From: Aurelia coerulea
Lineage: Eukaryota > Cnidaria > Scyphozoa > Semaeostomeae > Ulmaridae
Assembly: GCA_039566865.1 (NCBI GenBank)
Contig: CM076962.1
Location: 8,550,743-8,614,742, forward strand
DNA length: 64,000 nt
Direction of reading: 5' to 3'
In this document: positions 23,646 to 34,515 of the stretch, piece after piece
Numbering within the stretch: the first letter of the stretch is position 1
Layout of the letters: each line of letters starts with the position of its first letter
Program-made: the position numbers and the translations under genes
Notes under the pieces: generated by a model
Told to the model about the DNA's origin: nothing
Databases searched by the model: none
Seen by the model: the letters and a program-made list of their open reading frames with translations, nothing else

Positions 23646-24210
23646 TAAACATCTAATGTCGATGATTAACCTTCTTCTCGATAATCAGCCATTAAATTAG
23701 CATGATTGCAACTAGTCTTCAATAGATTAGCACACAGAAAACATGCACAGTAGTCGTTACTTATCTTAACCAAGACATAAGTTTCGTAAGCAACCCAACA
23801 CATACGTGTGGTATCAATGTCACCTTGACGTGGACAACAGCCACAAAAAGAACAAATATAATAAATCGGTTTTTTTTTAAGAAACAAAGGTCCGATGCTG
23901 GTGGGAAATTTCTTAAAGTTTTGCGCCATTTTGCTAGCAACAGTTTATGTGTTTCGTATACTCACAATGCTGGAAGTGTAGAACTAATTCAGCTTTGTTA
24001 AGAGGGCTCCCAAATTACCCAGCAAGATCCCAAAAACCAGCAAACAACATAATTTGCACTCAGAATAATTTCCAAAGAATTGCTATAACTGTACACTGAC
24101 AAAACATTTTGCAAATTACAAAAATTTCTTAGCTTTTTCAATTCAGATAAGGATGTTTTTTAACTTTTGAAAAAAATTGAGCCTTCCGCTTCTTATAAGC
24201 GGTCTCCTAT
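23186..24210 (+). repeat. ~315-bp direct duplication
   Basis: 23186-23500 and 23894-24210 are close copies, sharing TAGCAACAGTTTATGTGTTT and GAGCCTTCCG...TTCTTATAAGCGG. The sequence between them holds the second block of 45-bp repeats. Confidence 0.85.
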
Positions 24211-25366
24211 AAAAAGAGAACGTGTAGTAACCTTAAGCATTGCAGTGGTTAGTGCCTTTTGAAGTAGCCAATTACAGTAGAAGCAGGAATATCTAAGGCA
24301 TTGTCGTTTAGCAAACCAAAGATGTCCCAAAAGTTTTAAACAATCTTTTCTGAGCAGATGATTATGTTCTTTTAGCGTTACGGGACAAACCCTTACTCAG
24401 CAAAGCCCTGTGATACAGCTCTGACAAGTTTTTGGACAACCTTAATCTTATCAAACAATGCCTGGATTCGATTGTCTCTCAACAAAAATGTCGCTGATAA
24501 TTAAGAATCGTTTCCATTCTCTTTGAATTTCAGACGTAAAAATGTAAAGTTAGTTGCTTAAAATGAAACATAGAAATGATGTACCATAAACAGATCATAA
24601 CGTACAGAGCTTATAAACTCTTCTCAATTTACGTGAACCTTCTCGCAGAAAGAACTTTCTGATACCAGGCTTTGAGTTTCACAGCCTGCACGAAGTTGGG
24701 ATACAGCCGAAGCCCTAAAAACTAGGGAAACACTCAAACAACCCAAACATGGATCTTCAGCTCCATTTATCTCCATTTTCAACGATCTTACTTTGAGGGA
24801 TGAACTCCAAAACCCGAAGCTTGAAAAGCGTTACTTAAACTACCCACAAATCTTAGCCAAGTCAATTCTGACGTAGGGAAAACCGAACCACCGCCGTTCA
24901 GCTGACGAACTATTTTACAAAACTAAGAAAAGACTTTTCGCTCTTCATTTACAACATTTTAATTTTGTGTGCTGATGGGCACTTTTGCTTTTGTTTTTAT
25001 TTTATTTGCTTTGCGGCTACTGGCGATTGCTGAGCAATTGCTTCCAGTTAATATCAAAGACTATAGTTTAGTCGATGGTGCATTCCTGTGAAAGACCTGA
25101 AAATGAAGCAAGAAACGCATCAACTCTACTGTTTCACAATAACCCAGAATATTAAATGCAGTAAACAGTAAACTCTTTCTTACGGTTTAAACGTTTTCCC
25201 AAAGGCAATGCGTCCATACAAGCACCACAGCACCGCGGGGGGCATGTCAATTTTACGTGATATTCCATGTGAACACCTTGGTAATGAAGCTTACTACGGG
25301 CAAAGAGTGATCTAAGTGATGACCTACTTGCCGTTGCACTTCCGAAGCTGAAACCTTAGCCTGCAT
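24211..25366. other. Interior of split-repeat element, no gene seen
   Basis: AT-rich; no coding frame or RNA gene that I can support. Confidence 0.5.
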
Positions 25367-25648
25367 GTGGTCCGTCAAATTCTGCCAATCACCGCATCCC
25401 TCAAGGCTCTTCGTCAGCATCATGTCAGCATAATTTCGACAAGAGTGTTTACGCGGCTGAGCTCACACGGAGACATTGCCTTTAAAAAAGTTGCAAGTGC
25501 CATTCTAAAGCAGTACACGACCGTCGTGTTAGAATCTAAAAGTTTCAAACGCTATTACATCAATTGGAAGCAATGACCGGTAATAAATCTGTTTACTGAT
25601 TGCTGATTTTGGGATTATTCCCAAAAAAAAAAAAAAAAAAAAAAAAAA
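25367..25648 (+). other. Possible retroposed transcript end with poly(A)
   Basis: An open frame starting at a GTG (25367-25576, 69 codons, basic, ends YYINWKQ, no known domain) is followed by AATAAA at 25582-25587. A run of 26 A residues follows at 25623-25648, about 36 bp after the signal. That spacing is what a reverse-transcribed polyadenylated RNA leaves. I found no flanking TSD and no identity for the peptide, so a SINE or chance A run remains possible. Confidence 0.35.
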
Positions 25649-26427
25649 CACAAGGCAAGCAACGAATAAATGCAAGCATGACTGGGAGGATCTATCAAAA
25701 TACCAAACCCCGCCCAAAAATCGAAACTTTCTTGGTGACACCTCATAGTTTATTGCATTCCAATGACTATTTCTTCAGCTGAAACAAACAGGAGCAAAAC
25801 GCTCCCAAAAGATCCACATTGGCAAGAAAATCAACAAAATATAGGTAGCCTGGAAAGCATACAAACAAACATACAAAAATATGTTACATGTGGTTCTTAA
25901 ACAATTAAACGACCAAATGATAAATAAATTATCTTAGCATCATAGAAGTAGCTGAGATGCCAAAAACGAGTTGTTTCGAGCCTGTTCCCATATCAAGTGA
26001 ATATAACATTAATATAGCCTGGAACATCACTACAAAATCACTGGAAACAGACATTTTGGTCAGAGAAAAAAAAAACTATTCTGGGATAATAAGCTGGTTG
26101 AAAGCAAGCCAGGCTGAGCACCCTTAGTAGGCAAAGTGACAAAGACATGACCAATTGAAATGCAATTCAAATCAAAGGAGCGGTTTGAAGAAACACTAGA
26201 TGCTGGTTTACCTGAAATAAGAATTTGTAGGCTAAATGCTAAGTCTTTTGCTTGCATAAATTGCGATTGGCTTAGGCCATATCGAATACACATCATGGAA
26301 GTCTTGAATCCTAAATCCACGTTTTCCCAATCATAGTGTGCTAAAACGTTCTACTGGAATTATCAGACATTGCTACAGGCCGTTAGAAATAGAAAAAACA
26401 GGACAGGTCTCACCGTAGCCTTGTGAA

Positions 26428-27016
26428 AGAAATCGCAAAACCTTACGAAATGCCAGATCTTTACCACGCCTTTCTGCTTTGCCTCCAATGTCCAAATTCG
26501 AAGGCAACTTGACACAATTTTGGCTTTTAAACTGAATGCGAAAACCAAATCGAAAGATTTCCAAATCTATTGTCTACAAAACGCATACTGCGAAAGATTG
26601 ACTGCTTTGTTGGTCAACCTATTTCTACGCTTCTGGTAAAAGTATTCTTTTAAAAACCAGCCAAATGCGAGGCAAGCAGTGTTCCAAATAATTCAAAAAG
26701 TGAATAAACAATCTTCTGGGAATTGAGTGATACGTGTTTTTACGCATGTAACAACGAACAAAATTACGAATCACCGAGCACAAAGACTGATTGCTGAAAA
26801 GTTTTCGTTTGCAAAAACAACAAGACGCAATGCATGCAGCGTGCTAAATTATTAGAAAAGTGAATAAAACGATCTGCTGATAATTGAGGGATACGTGTAG
26901 TTACGCACATCATAGCCAAATGAATCGTAACAAGGTTGTGGGACACCTTTATAAACGAACGCTCGCAGCATCTTCCGCGAATTAACTGGGATAAAAATTT
27001 CATTCTTATCCCTATT
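26428..27016 (-). repeat. Direct repeat b' (A1-like)
   Basis: Second copy of 21205-21796; forms the right end of the split-repeat element. Confidence 0.9.
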
Positions 27017-27685
27017 TATTATTTACTTCGTGATTTGGTTATGTTTGCTCATTTTGTTTCATGGTGAAGGAAATCGGATATCTATCAGCATTCATACTAT
27101 TTTCTTCTATATATCACATTTTTTCCGTCAAAAACCTGATTGCCGTGCCCCTCCAAGTTTAAGATGCTTCCTACTTCTCTGAGTAAAACTGAAGGATGGC
27201 CGACAAAATTGACGAATTCTTTACTTTATCCTGATAAGAGTTGCCTCTATAACAGTGCTACACTTGTTTCTTGATAGTATTATATGGGTTGGAAGGTTCC
27301 TTGGGCAACAGTTACTGATATTGAAGATTTTTCAAACAGTAAGGGCAGTGTGCCAGGTCAAAGAGGTCAAGTCTTGAAGATTGCCTTCTAATGAATTGGC
27401 AGCTCTATTAATGTTAGGAGCAAGTATTTAATCAGCCTTAATGAGGAAATATCAATTGGCAACTACGCCAAATTTGATTGTTAGCCCAAATATCTCTGAA
27501 TTGTTTTGATTGTATACATTAACACTGCTTGTAAATATATTAGATGCTTCGTTGATTGTTTCGATTGTGCGCATAAATAATGCCCATTGTTACAACATTC
27601 CTGATTCCTATGTACCTATGTAGGTAGGTGTATTCCTTCCGGTTGGAGCAAAAGCCCCTGCATAATGTTTTCATTCTTCAAACAT

Positions 27686-27954
27686 AAACATAAGATCCTT
27701 TTGGATGATTACAAAGTCCGGGGTCCGTCCTGAGCTAAACAAGCAAAATAATATCTGAATATTGACTTCTTCATAACCCCAAATGATCCTAGATGCTGTT
27801 ATTAGCTACAGTCAGAGAGTTTGCTGCTAAAGTCGCCTTCAATAGAAAATCAACCGCCTTGTATAAGGACAAGAATCGCCTCAAAGGCATTATTAATTCT
27901 TTCATTTAAAGTTGGCTAAAAGATATAGCTACAATTACTAATTAAGGCCAACTA
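27686..27954. other. No gene seen
   Basis: Unique sequence between the tandem repeat and the LINE 3' end; nothing recognised. Confidence 0.45.
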
Positions 27955-29070
27955 TTTACAAAAAATACATATAATATTACAAGTGAAGATATAATTTACA
28001 ATAAAAAATATAAAAAAAATAAAAAATTGGGATAAAATATTTTACATAATCTGCAGTTGCTGGCTTGGCATTGATGGGCTTTGATAATCCTTTTGAAATT
28101 CTGAAGGGAATCTGAATTTTTCAGTTCTGGTGGTAGTTTCTCCCATACTTTTTCCCCATAAATCTGACTGTATCGATTCCAAGGCAAGTTGTTTTGGCTT
28201 TTGGTAGTTGTAGTTTATCAGAACACCTTAGGTTGTAAGGCATTTCTTTTTCCTCAAAAATTTGCTTCATAAAGCTGGGATTTAGATCATATTTTGTTTT
28301 GTAGATCTCTACTATCAACAACTGCAGGTTCCTCTGATGAACGGTTATCGAATTATCCATTTCTAACAATTTTTCAAAGCTAGAAACATTGTCCTTGTAT
28401 GCGATTCTTAGGGCCCTTTCATGTATCCTGTTTATCTTATTATTCAAATTTCTATCGTGAAACATCCAAATCAGCGAGCAATAGCTAAACTGGGACATAA
28501 TGAATGTTTTCATCAACAGTTTTAGTTTCTCGGGCTCCATGAAGATTGAAATGCGAGTAAGAGCATGAAGCTTCTGACTAGCTTTTTTACATAGCGTTTG
28601 GACATGCTTTTTAAAACTTAATTTCTTATCAAGACTAATGCCCAGTAACTTCTCTTCGTCACTTTCTTCTATCTGGGCTTCTCCAACGTGTATATTAACT
28701 CATTTATCTTCATTTAATTTCATAAAGTTTTCTGGAAACCATGCTGTTAGTCGGTTTGCATCTTGCTCTAGTCTTGTTATCACATTTCTTACCTCATAAT
28801 CGCATGAGTATAGGGTAGTATCATCTGCATAGTTGCATATTTCGGTTCCGTTCATCAGAAGAAATAAATCGTTAATATAAATGTTAAATAACAGGGGCCC
28901 TAGCACCGAGCCTTGTGGCACACCTAAGTTAGTTTCTTTCCACGTGCTAAAGGAACCATTAATTTTGACCCTTTGTCTTCTGTCCGAAAGATAGCTGTGA
29001 ATAAGCGCGAGAGCACTTCTACTAAAACCATATGCATGCAATTTTGCTAATAGTAGCTCGTGGTTCGTAA
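27955..29070 (-). pseudogene. 5'-truncated LINE RT, CxCxxC-tail family
   Basis: The minus strand encodes NHELLLAKLHAYGFSRSAL, GVPQGSVLGPLLFNIYINDL, YADDTTLYS and MKLNEDK, then a TGA where relatives have Cys (NEDKCHL). Coding resumes with EEKLLGISLDKKLSF, FSYCSLIWMFHDR and NLQLLIVEIYKTK. A frameshift near 28125 leads to the C-terminal SNCRLCK. The 3' part is very A-rich in the minus-strand sense. Palm motifs are present but the copy is dead. Closest relatives in the window are 40849-43003, 41354-42479 and 46735-48845. Confidence 0.88.
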
Positions 29071-30003
29071 ATTTTTTTTGGTTTTATGTCAAACGAGAAT
29101 GATACGCAAAAATCAAAAGTCATTACCCCTAGTTTGCTTAGTTCGTGCATCTGTGTCAAATGAGATGTCATGTCATGTGAGATTTACGATAACGCAAAAT
29201 TACTTATGCAGAACCCTACAGAACGTTTCAATTGTTGCTATTCGCGGGCATCTAATTTGAGACAAGCAGTCACGAAGTAAAGCTCTGCGCAGAATGATAT
29301 GCATGAAGATGTTTTGGTTCAGTGTAATCTGATCAGGTGCCTTCCCCCAGCCAATGGCGCCATTGTTTGCTGGGATTCTGCACCTTTCTGTAGCTGTGTA
29401 GGAGGGGGGGATGCTGCGATTGCTAGCCTCTGTGCAGGCCACCGGTTACATCATCCTCTAAAGTTGACTTATTTGCATAATGAGTACTATCAATAAGTGG
29501 CTAATGATTCGTTCGTTCTAGAAAACGATTGTTTTGACATAATTAAAGCAAGTGTGCAATGGTAAATAGGCTCCTCTATAAATAGAACAAAGAAATAACT
29601 TAGACGCAGCATTGTCTCTTAGCAAGATAAGAATCTCATTCTTAGGCTACCCTTTGTTGACACTGTGTGCAACTTCGATTTGAATGGGGTATTTTTAGAT
29701 TTTTCTGCTCTCTGCAAATGCAAGCTTTTAACCTTGCACAAACCCTTTAAGCTGCTAATGAAGTCAAGAACGTACCAATTCTGGGTAAATTTGTTGTTGT
29801 GCCAGGGTAAACATCATGGCAATTTATCCATCTTATGGTGTCAAATCTGTCTAACATGAAATAAGCCGACGTCAAATGTTGCTATAGGATCGCAGGAAAC
29901 TTCTGTCTTGTATGCGCTTTATGTGCGCTTTCTTTATTTCAGTGCCAATTAGCAGAGATAAAACGTTAATCAATCGCTTTAACGAGCGTGACGGAAGTGG
30001 GTT

Positions 30004-30009
<6 letters not shown>
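29071..30009. other. No gene seen
   Basis: About 940 bp without supportable coding or repeat structure; short frames only. Confidence 0.5.
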
Positions 30010-30047
<38 letters not shown>

Positions 30048-30048
30048 A
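30010..30048 (+). repeat. (TTTC)n microsatellite
   Basis: About nine TTTC units just upstream of the LINE at 30066. Confidence 0.92.
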
Positions 30049-30065
30049 CTGACTGACATCGAAGC

Positions 30066-31423
30066 CCCTTCTTAGATTGCAAAGTAGACTTTGTAATCAA
30101 AAAGGGGGGCTCAAAGAAGCGTGGAAATTACAGGCCACTTTCAATGCTCAGCATAGTGAGTAAGGTATTTGAAGGTGTATTATGCAGGCCAATTGAATGT
30201 CATGCACAAAGACAAAAACTCTACAGTGAAAAAAATGGGGATACTCTGAAGGCAAATCGACAGAGACCCTCCTTTTGCTTCTTACAGAGACATGGAAGCA
30301 TATTATTGACAGAGGAGAAATTGTTGGCGCATTATTCATAGAGTTTAGGAAAGCTTTTGATTCGATTGACCACCATATCTTACTTGAAAAGCTACAAGGG
30401 TTTGGGATAAGTGGAAATGGCTATGAAATCTTAGAGGATTACCTTTCTGACAGACATCAATTTACAGAGATAAACGGGTCAAGATCACAGGCTGGTAGCA
30501 TTACTTATGGAGTACCACAAGGGTCTCTCCTTGGTCCCAAACTGTTTAAAATTTTCGTAAACGATCTTCCAGAAAGCATAAAAGAAGGAAAGTTATACAT
30601 GTATGCTGATGATACGACTGCATACTGTGTGGGGAAAATCATAGAAGAAGTAGTCGATCATTTGAACACAATAACAAAAGGGCTCAATGAATGGTGTGTG
30701 CGAAACAAGCTAACCGTGAACACGGAAAAGACGCCGGCCATGATCAGATCTGCTAAACCTTTCATTTGCCCCCTGCAAAAATTATCTCTTGGGAATGACA
30801 CAATCGAGTTTGTAACAGAAACAAGATGTCTTGGGATAAATATTGATAACATACTAAAATGGAACAAACAAGTTAAAAATGTCGCAAAGGGGTTCAGTGC
30901 TAAGGTCGCTCAACTAAAGAGATTAAATTTTCTGCCAAGAAAAGTGTTGGAGGAAATATACTACAAGTCGGTGATTGCCTGTGTTGTATATGCTATTTCT
31001 GTCTGGGGAACATGCTCGAAAGCAACTTTCAATGAATTAGAGAAGATCCATGAAAGAGCAGCCAGACTAATTTACAGCATTCCAGCTGACAGGGATCCCT
31101 TATCCTCGGCTAATTGGAAATCTCTTAGCTACATATACAAGCGCCGTTTATCGTTAGTAATGCACGACATCTACTACGAAAATGCCCCTAAAGAAATTAC
31201 AGAAATGTTTGAAAAGCAGCACATACAGAGAGGATGTATTAAACACAATCTTGTAATGCAAAGACCAAGAACTGAACACGGAAGAAATAGTCTGAGATAT
31301 CAAGGACCATTAACATGGAATCTTTTATCAACAGAAGCAAAATCATGTCATAACAGAGACACTTTTTCAAGAAAATTAAAAAATTGTAAATTAGACAACA
31401 TTAGATGTTTTGAGATATTTTAG
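30066..31423 (+). pseudogene. 5'-truncated LINE RT, separate family
   Basis: Coding starts inside RT (VDFVIKKG, KRGNYRPLSMLSIVSKVFEGV). A frame break near 30235 leads into the main frame, which carries ALFIEFRKAFDSIDHHIL (first catalytic Asp block), YGVPQGSLLGPKLFKIFVNDLP, MYADDTTAYC (YADD), LGINIDNILKWNKQV, and a C-terminal domain ending at the stop 31421-31423. The main frame is intact for about 380 codons. It lacks the CxCxxC tail of the other family. Endonuclease lost. The (ATGT)n at 31551 is probably its 3' tail. Confidence 0.85.
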
Positions 31424-31550
31424 GCATTATATCTTCATCTGTTATTAAAGCTAAACAAACAGATTTGATATTAGTAAAGTTACGGTTTTTAGCGCCAAGC
31501 GCTGGGATCACAGAAGTAGCTAAGCGCCTAATGGAGTCTGCGACCCCTTG

Positions 31551-31739
31551 TCATATGTATGCATGTATGTATGTATGTATGTATGTATGTATGTATGTAT
31601 GTATGTATGTATGTATGTATGTATGTATGTATGTATGTATGTATGTATGTATGTATGTATGTATGTATGTATGTATGTATGTATGTATGTATGTATGTAT
31701 GTATGTATGTATGTATGTATGTATGTATGTATGTATGTA
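31551..31739 (+). repeat. (ATGT)n microsatellite, ~190 bp
   Basis: Nearly pure ATGT repeat of about 46 units. All frames on both strands are open (Met-Tyr-Val-Cys and Thr-Tyr-Ile-His repeats), which is an artefact. It may have grown from the tail of the LINE ending just upstream. Confidence 0.97.
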
Positions 31740-33299
31740 GTGTCAACGCATGTATGTCGACTATGACATATAGGGTAAGACGGGGTAAAGTGAACTACGG
31801 GATAAAGTGAACTACTCAGAACATTCGCTCTTCTCTCCAAAAGTAAATATGCAATGATAAAACATGTTTTATGTCGAATGCTTTGTTATGTGTACTCACA
31901 GAAAATGAAAACATTTCTGCAAAGTAGTCTTTCCTGTTGTTGCAAAAAATCCATTTACCCAAGGCAGTGAAAACAACCTCGGGAAATTATGGTTGTTAGG
32001 TTTGGGCTCCTATCTTTGGTCTTAATTTTTGACCCCAAGAAGAAATTCACTTCTATAGTTATTTTGATCGATTTGAAGCACATACCATGTGTTTACTTTT
32101 TCCAAAAGGAAAAGGCCAAGAAAGACTTTTTTGTACGCTAACATAACACTTTAAAAGATCTACAGTCCAGTCGATATTTTGCTTCGACCGGGGTAAAGTG
32201 AGCATAGCCTCCAAATCTTTTCTTTTTGTCCAAAGTTCCCCTGGGACGCTGACTCATCCTCCGATCAGATTGCGTTTTCTCCTAAAATTGGCAATTCAGG
32301 TGCCGTCATTTCATTACTTCCGCGTTTCGCAGCTAGATTTAGGCCATTTTGGGTGACCCCCAATAAAAGGATATTGCACGCTCGAATAAATCGAATTTTT
32401 TGAAAATTTCAACGGGAAAAGGAAGCTTATACATAGGACCACAAGTGTTCATGTAACCCCCTTGCCATCACCTAGGATTGAAAAATTATGGCGATTTGAA
32501 TGTTTGTCTTTCGTATATTTTCAAACAGGTAGCGGCATCCTGCTCGCCCTCCCCCCAAAAATTAGTTTTTTTTGGCAAAATTATCAAAAATATACATATT
32601 TCCATGAACAATTCTTGCGAAATGTTCGAAATTGTCGCTTTACTTCGCCTTAACTTGCGAATTTGCGACACCTCCAAACTCTTTCCCTCTTCCCTGGATG
32701 ACAACTTATGCCTCTCTCTTTGGTCTGGACCCAACATAACAGGAAAAGGCGGGAAAAGAAATCTTTAACGGTGGCGGTGTCGTCATGTTTTTGTTGGTAA
32801 AATCATTTATCGTCTCAAGTGTTTCTTTAAAAATGGGGAAAGGAAAAGAATAGTCTCGTTTAAATGCAATGCATGCTGACTGGAAGAGCTTGACAACAGT
32901 TTTATTAAAATGTGAAAGCGCGTCTTGGACTTGACAACATTTTCTTCAAAGCATTCACATCATTGAAAGAAACACGCTATGAACAAACTTTTTGCATTGA
33001 CTGCCTGATGATGTGTCTCGACAAGAGAAAATATACAAGAATTTTGCCAACTAAAATCAAAAGTTTACCCCTGTATCAAAAGGTTTGTTGGAGTTGTAAA
33101 AACAAAATAAATTTCACAGACAACAATTACCACCAATTGCATTACCCATCACACATGTATTCTTTTTGTAAGAAGCTGCTTTTAAGAAACGCAACCCTCA
33201 GATCGCCAAATATTATTAGAAACTGCTGTACACATACTTTTTTATAAGAAACTAAGAATTGGGTCAGTGCTGAAAGCTCCTTAAAAGAATTTCAGTACT

Positions 33300-34515
33300 C
33301 TGAGTTTGTTAGAGGTTCCATAACAATCTTCATGTTCCTTACTTGTGCCCTCGTGAACATTTCAAAACAAGGTTTTTGAAGCCTTTCCAATGCTAAGCAT
33401 TACAGGAAACAAGTGAAAATAAAATAAAGATATGTCAAGGATTTCCTTAATCTTCATAGAAATAAATTGTTTCTTGAGTTCTATTTTCCAGAGCTGGAGT
33501 TTTGCAATTTTTGGCGATCTGAGAGTTGAGTTTTTTACCCTTACTTATAAAAAAATACGTGTACTGGGAAAATACAGGTTAATAAACTATTTATTATGAT
33601 AGAGGAAATCTTTGGGATATTTTTACTTTATCTTCACTTGGTTATTACCCGGGGAGACGAGGTCTCGATTCTATTGTGTAGAACAAAAGCGAAAGTGGTT
33701 TGTTCATAGAGCGATCGGCTTCATGCGGTAGATGCGCATGCGTATTACAGTTATATTTTGAATTACTATTAGAGTTCTAACACAGAATAACAAGGAAAAT
33801 AAATTCGCGGCAATCTTCACTCGTTGTTATCAGGGTATGGGTAAGCGGGGAAACAACAGCACACAGCTCGACACAGCTTAATGCTGTAGAGTGCTTGTGT
33901 CGTGAGACAAATACCCGTGCGTCCAAGTGGTGCGATGCCTCTTTGCTCTTAGCCTAAAAGGTTGGCTTTGGTTTAGGCCCGTTGCTTGCATTATGGCGAG
34001 CTCAGAATATGATGTTCATACCAGATTGCACTAGCAGAACAAGCCAAGCAGGGACGTGAAGAAAAAACATTATAAAATAGCAAGTGCATCCCATGGGGAT
34101 TCGAACTCGGGTTGCGTGCGTCTGAGGAGCCGGAAGCTACCGCTTTGCCAAACAGCCGTTAACGCAATAGAGATCAGCAGACGAAATCGTTTGTTGTGGA
34201 TAATAGACGGGGGCCGCAACGCATCGATGTTAAATTGCTAATACGCATTCGTATCTACCGTATGCACGGGGGGACACTTAATTTCCGCGAACATACCCGA
34301 TCTCATCTTCCCAACAAGTTATTGTATCATGTTGCTCGGAAGGGGCACGGAAGGTACTTGAGAAAAGTCTAAACATTAGAATTAGAAAGGCTTCAAAAAC
34401 ATAGTCTCGAAATGCTCACGGGGCACAGGTAGTAAACATGAAGATTGTTATATGTCTAAACATTGGAAAGGCTTCAAAAACCTTTGTTTTGAAATGTTCA
34501 CGGGGGCACAGGTAA
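33300..34515. repeat. Dispersed repeat, several copies
   Basis: A word cluster GGTTCCATAACAATCTTCAT...CTTGTGCCCTCGTGAACA...TTTGAAGCCTTTCCAAT occurs at 33311-33425. It is reversed, twice in tandem, at 34385-34512, reversed again at 36455-36560, and forward at 9344-9470. No ends or TSDs could be defined. Confidence 0.6.
34085..34165 (-). other. tRNA-like / SINE-type promoter segment
   Basis: On the minus strand TGGCAAAGCGGTAGC resembles a pol III A box and GAGTTCGAATCCC a B box, about 35 bp apart as in tRNA genes. The T-arm stem does not pair well and I cannot fold a proper cloverleaf. A tRNA-derived SINE or tRNA pseudogene is more likely than a working tRNA. Confidence 0.4.

Larger units (their letters stand above)
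20904..27016 (-). mobile_element. 6.1-kb non-coding element with Ngaro-like split direct repeats
   Basis: Plus-strand order is a (20904-21113), short unique (21114-21204), b (21205-21796), a' (21797-22005), interior (22006-26427), b' (26428-27016). I see no difference between a and a' (about 208 bp) or between b and b' (about 590 bp). Read on the minus strand this is A1-interior-B1-A2-x-B2, the arrangement of Ngaro split direct repeats. The interior has tandem repeats but no RT, RNase H or recombinase. A non-autonomous tyrosine-recombinase retroelement is my inference; tandem insertion of a full and an internally deleted copy of some other element would look the same. It interrupts copy 3 of the ~1-kb repeat. 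Confidence 0.55.
20579..27685. repeat. Tandem ~1-kb repeat, copy 3 (with split-repeat element inside)
   Basis: Starts ATGTTTGAAGAATGA and ends TCATTCTTCAAACAT like copies 1 and 2. The left part 20579-20903 and right part 27017-27685 are separated by the 6.1-kb element at 20904-27016. It provides the empty site for the hAT MITE of copy 1 and the approximate empty site for Ngaro of copy 2. Confidence 0.75.

Noticed and set aside
20904..27016. LTR retrotransposon with 893-bp LTRs
   Set aside because: The first unit (a-x-b) is not repeated intact at the right end; only b' is, and a' directly abuts b. No primer-binding site, polypurine tract or pol was found.
31465..31840. Long frames of Met-Tyr-Val-Cys and Thr-Tyr-Ile-His repeats on both strands
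   Set aside because: They are the (ATGT)n microsatellite read in different frames.
32912..33247. 111-codon frame with several Cys residues
   Set aside because: No recognisable zinc spacing or homology, and it overlaps dispersed repeat sequence inside a foldback element.
34085..34165. Functional tRNA gene
   Set aside because: A and B box matches exist but T-arm and acceptor stems do not pair; treated as a SINE-type or pseudogene segment.
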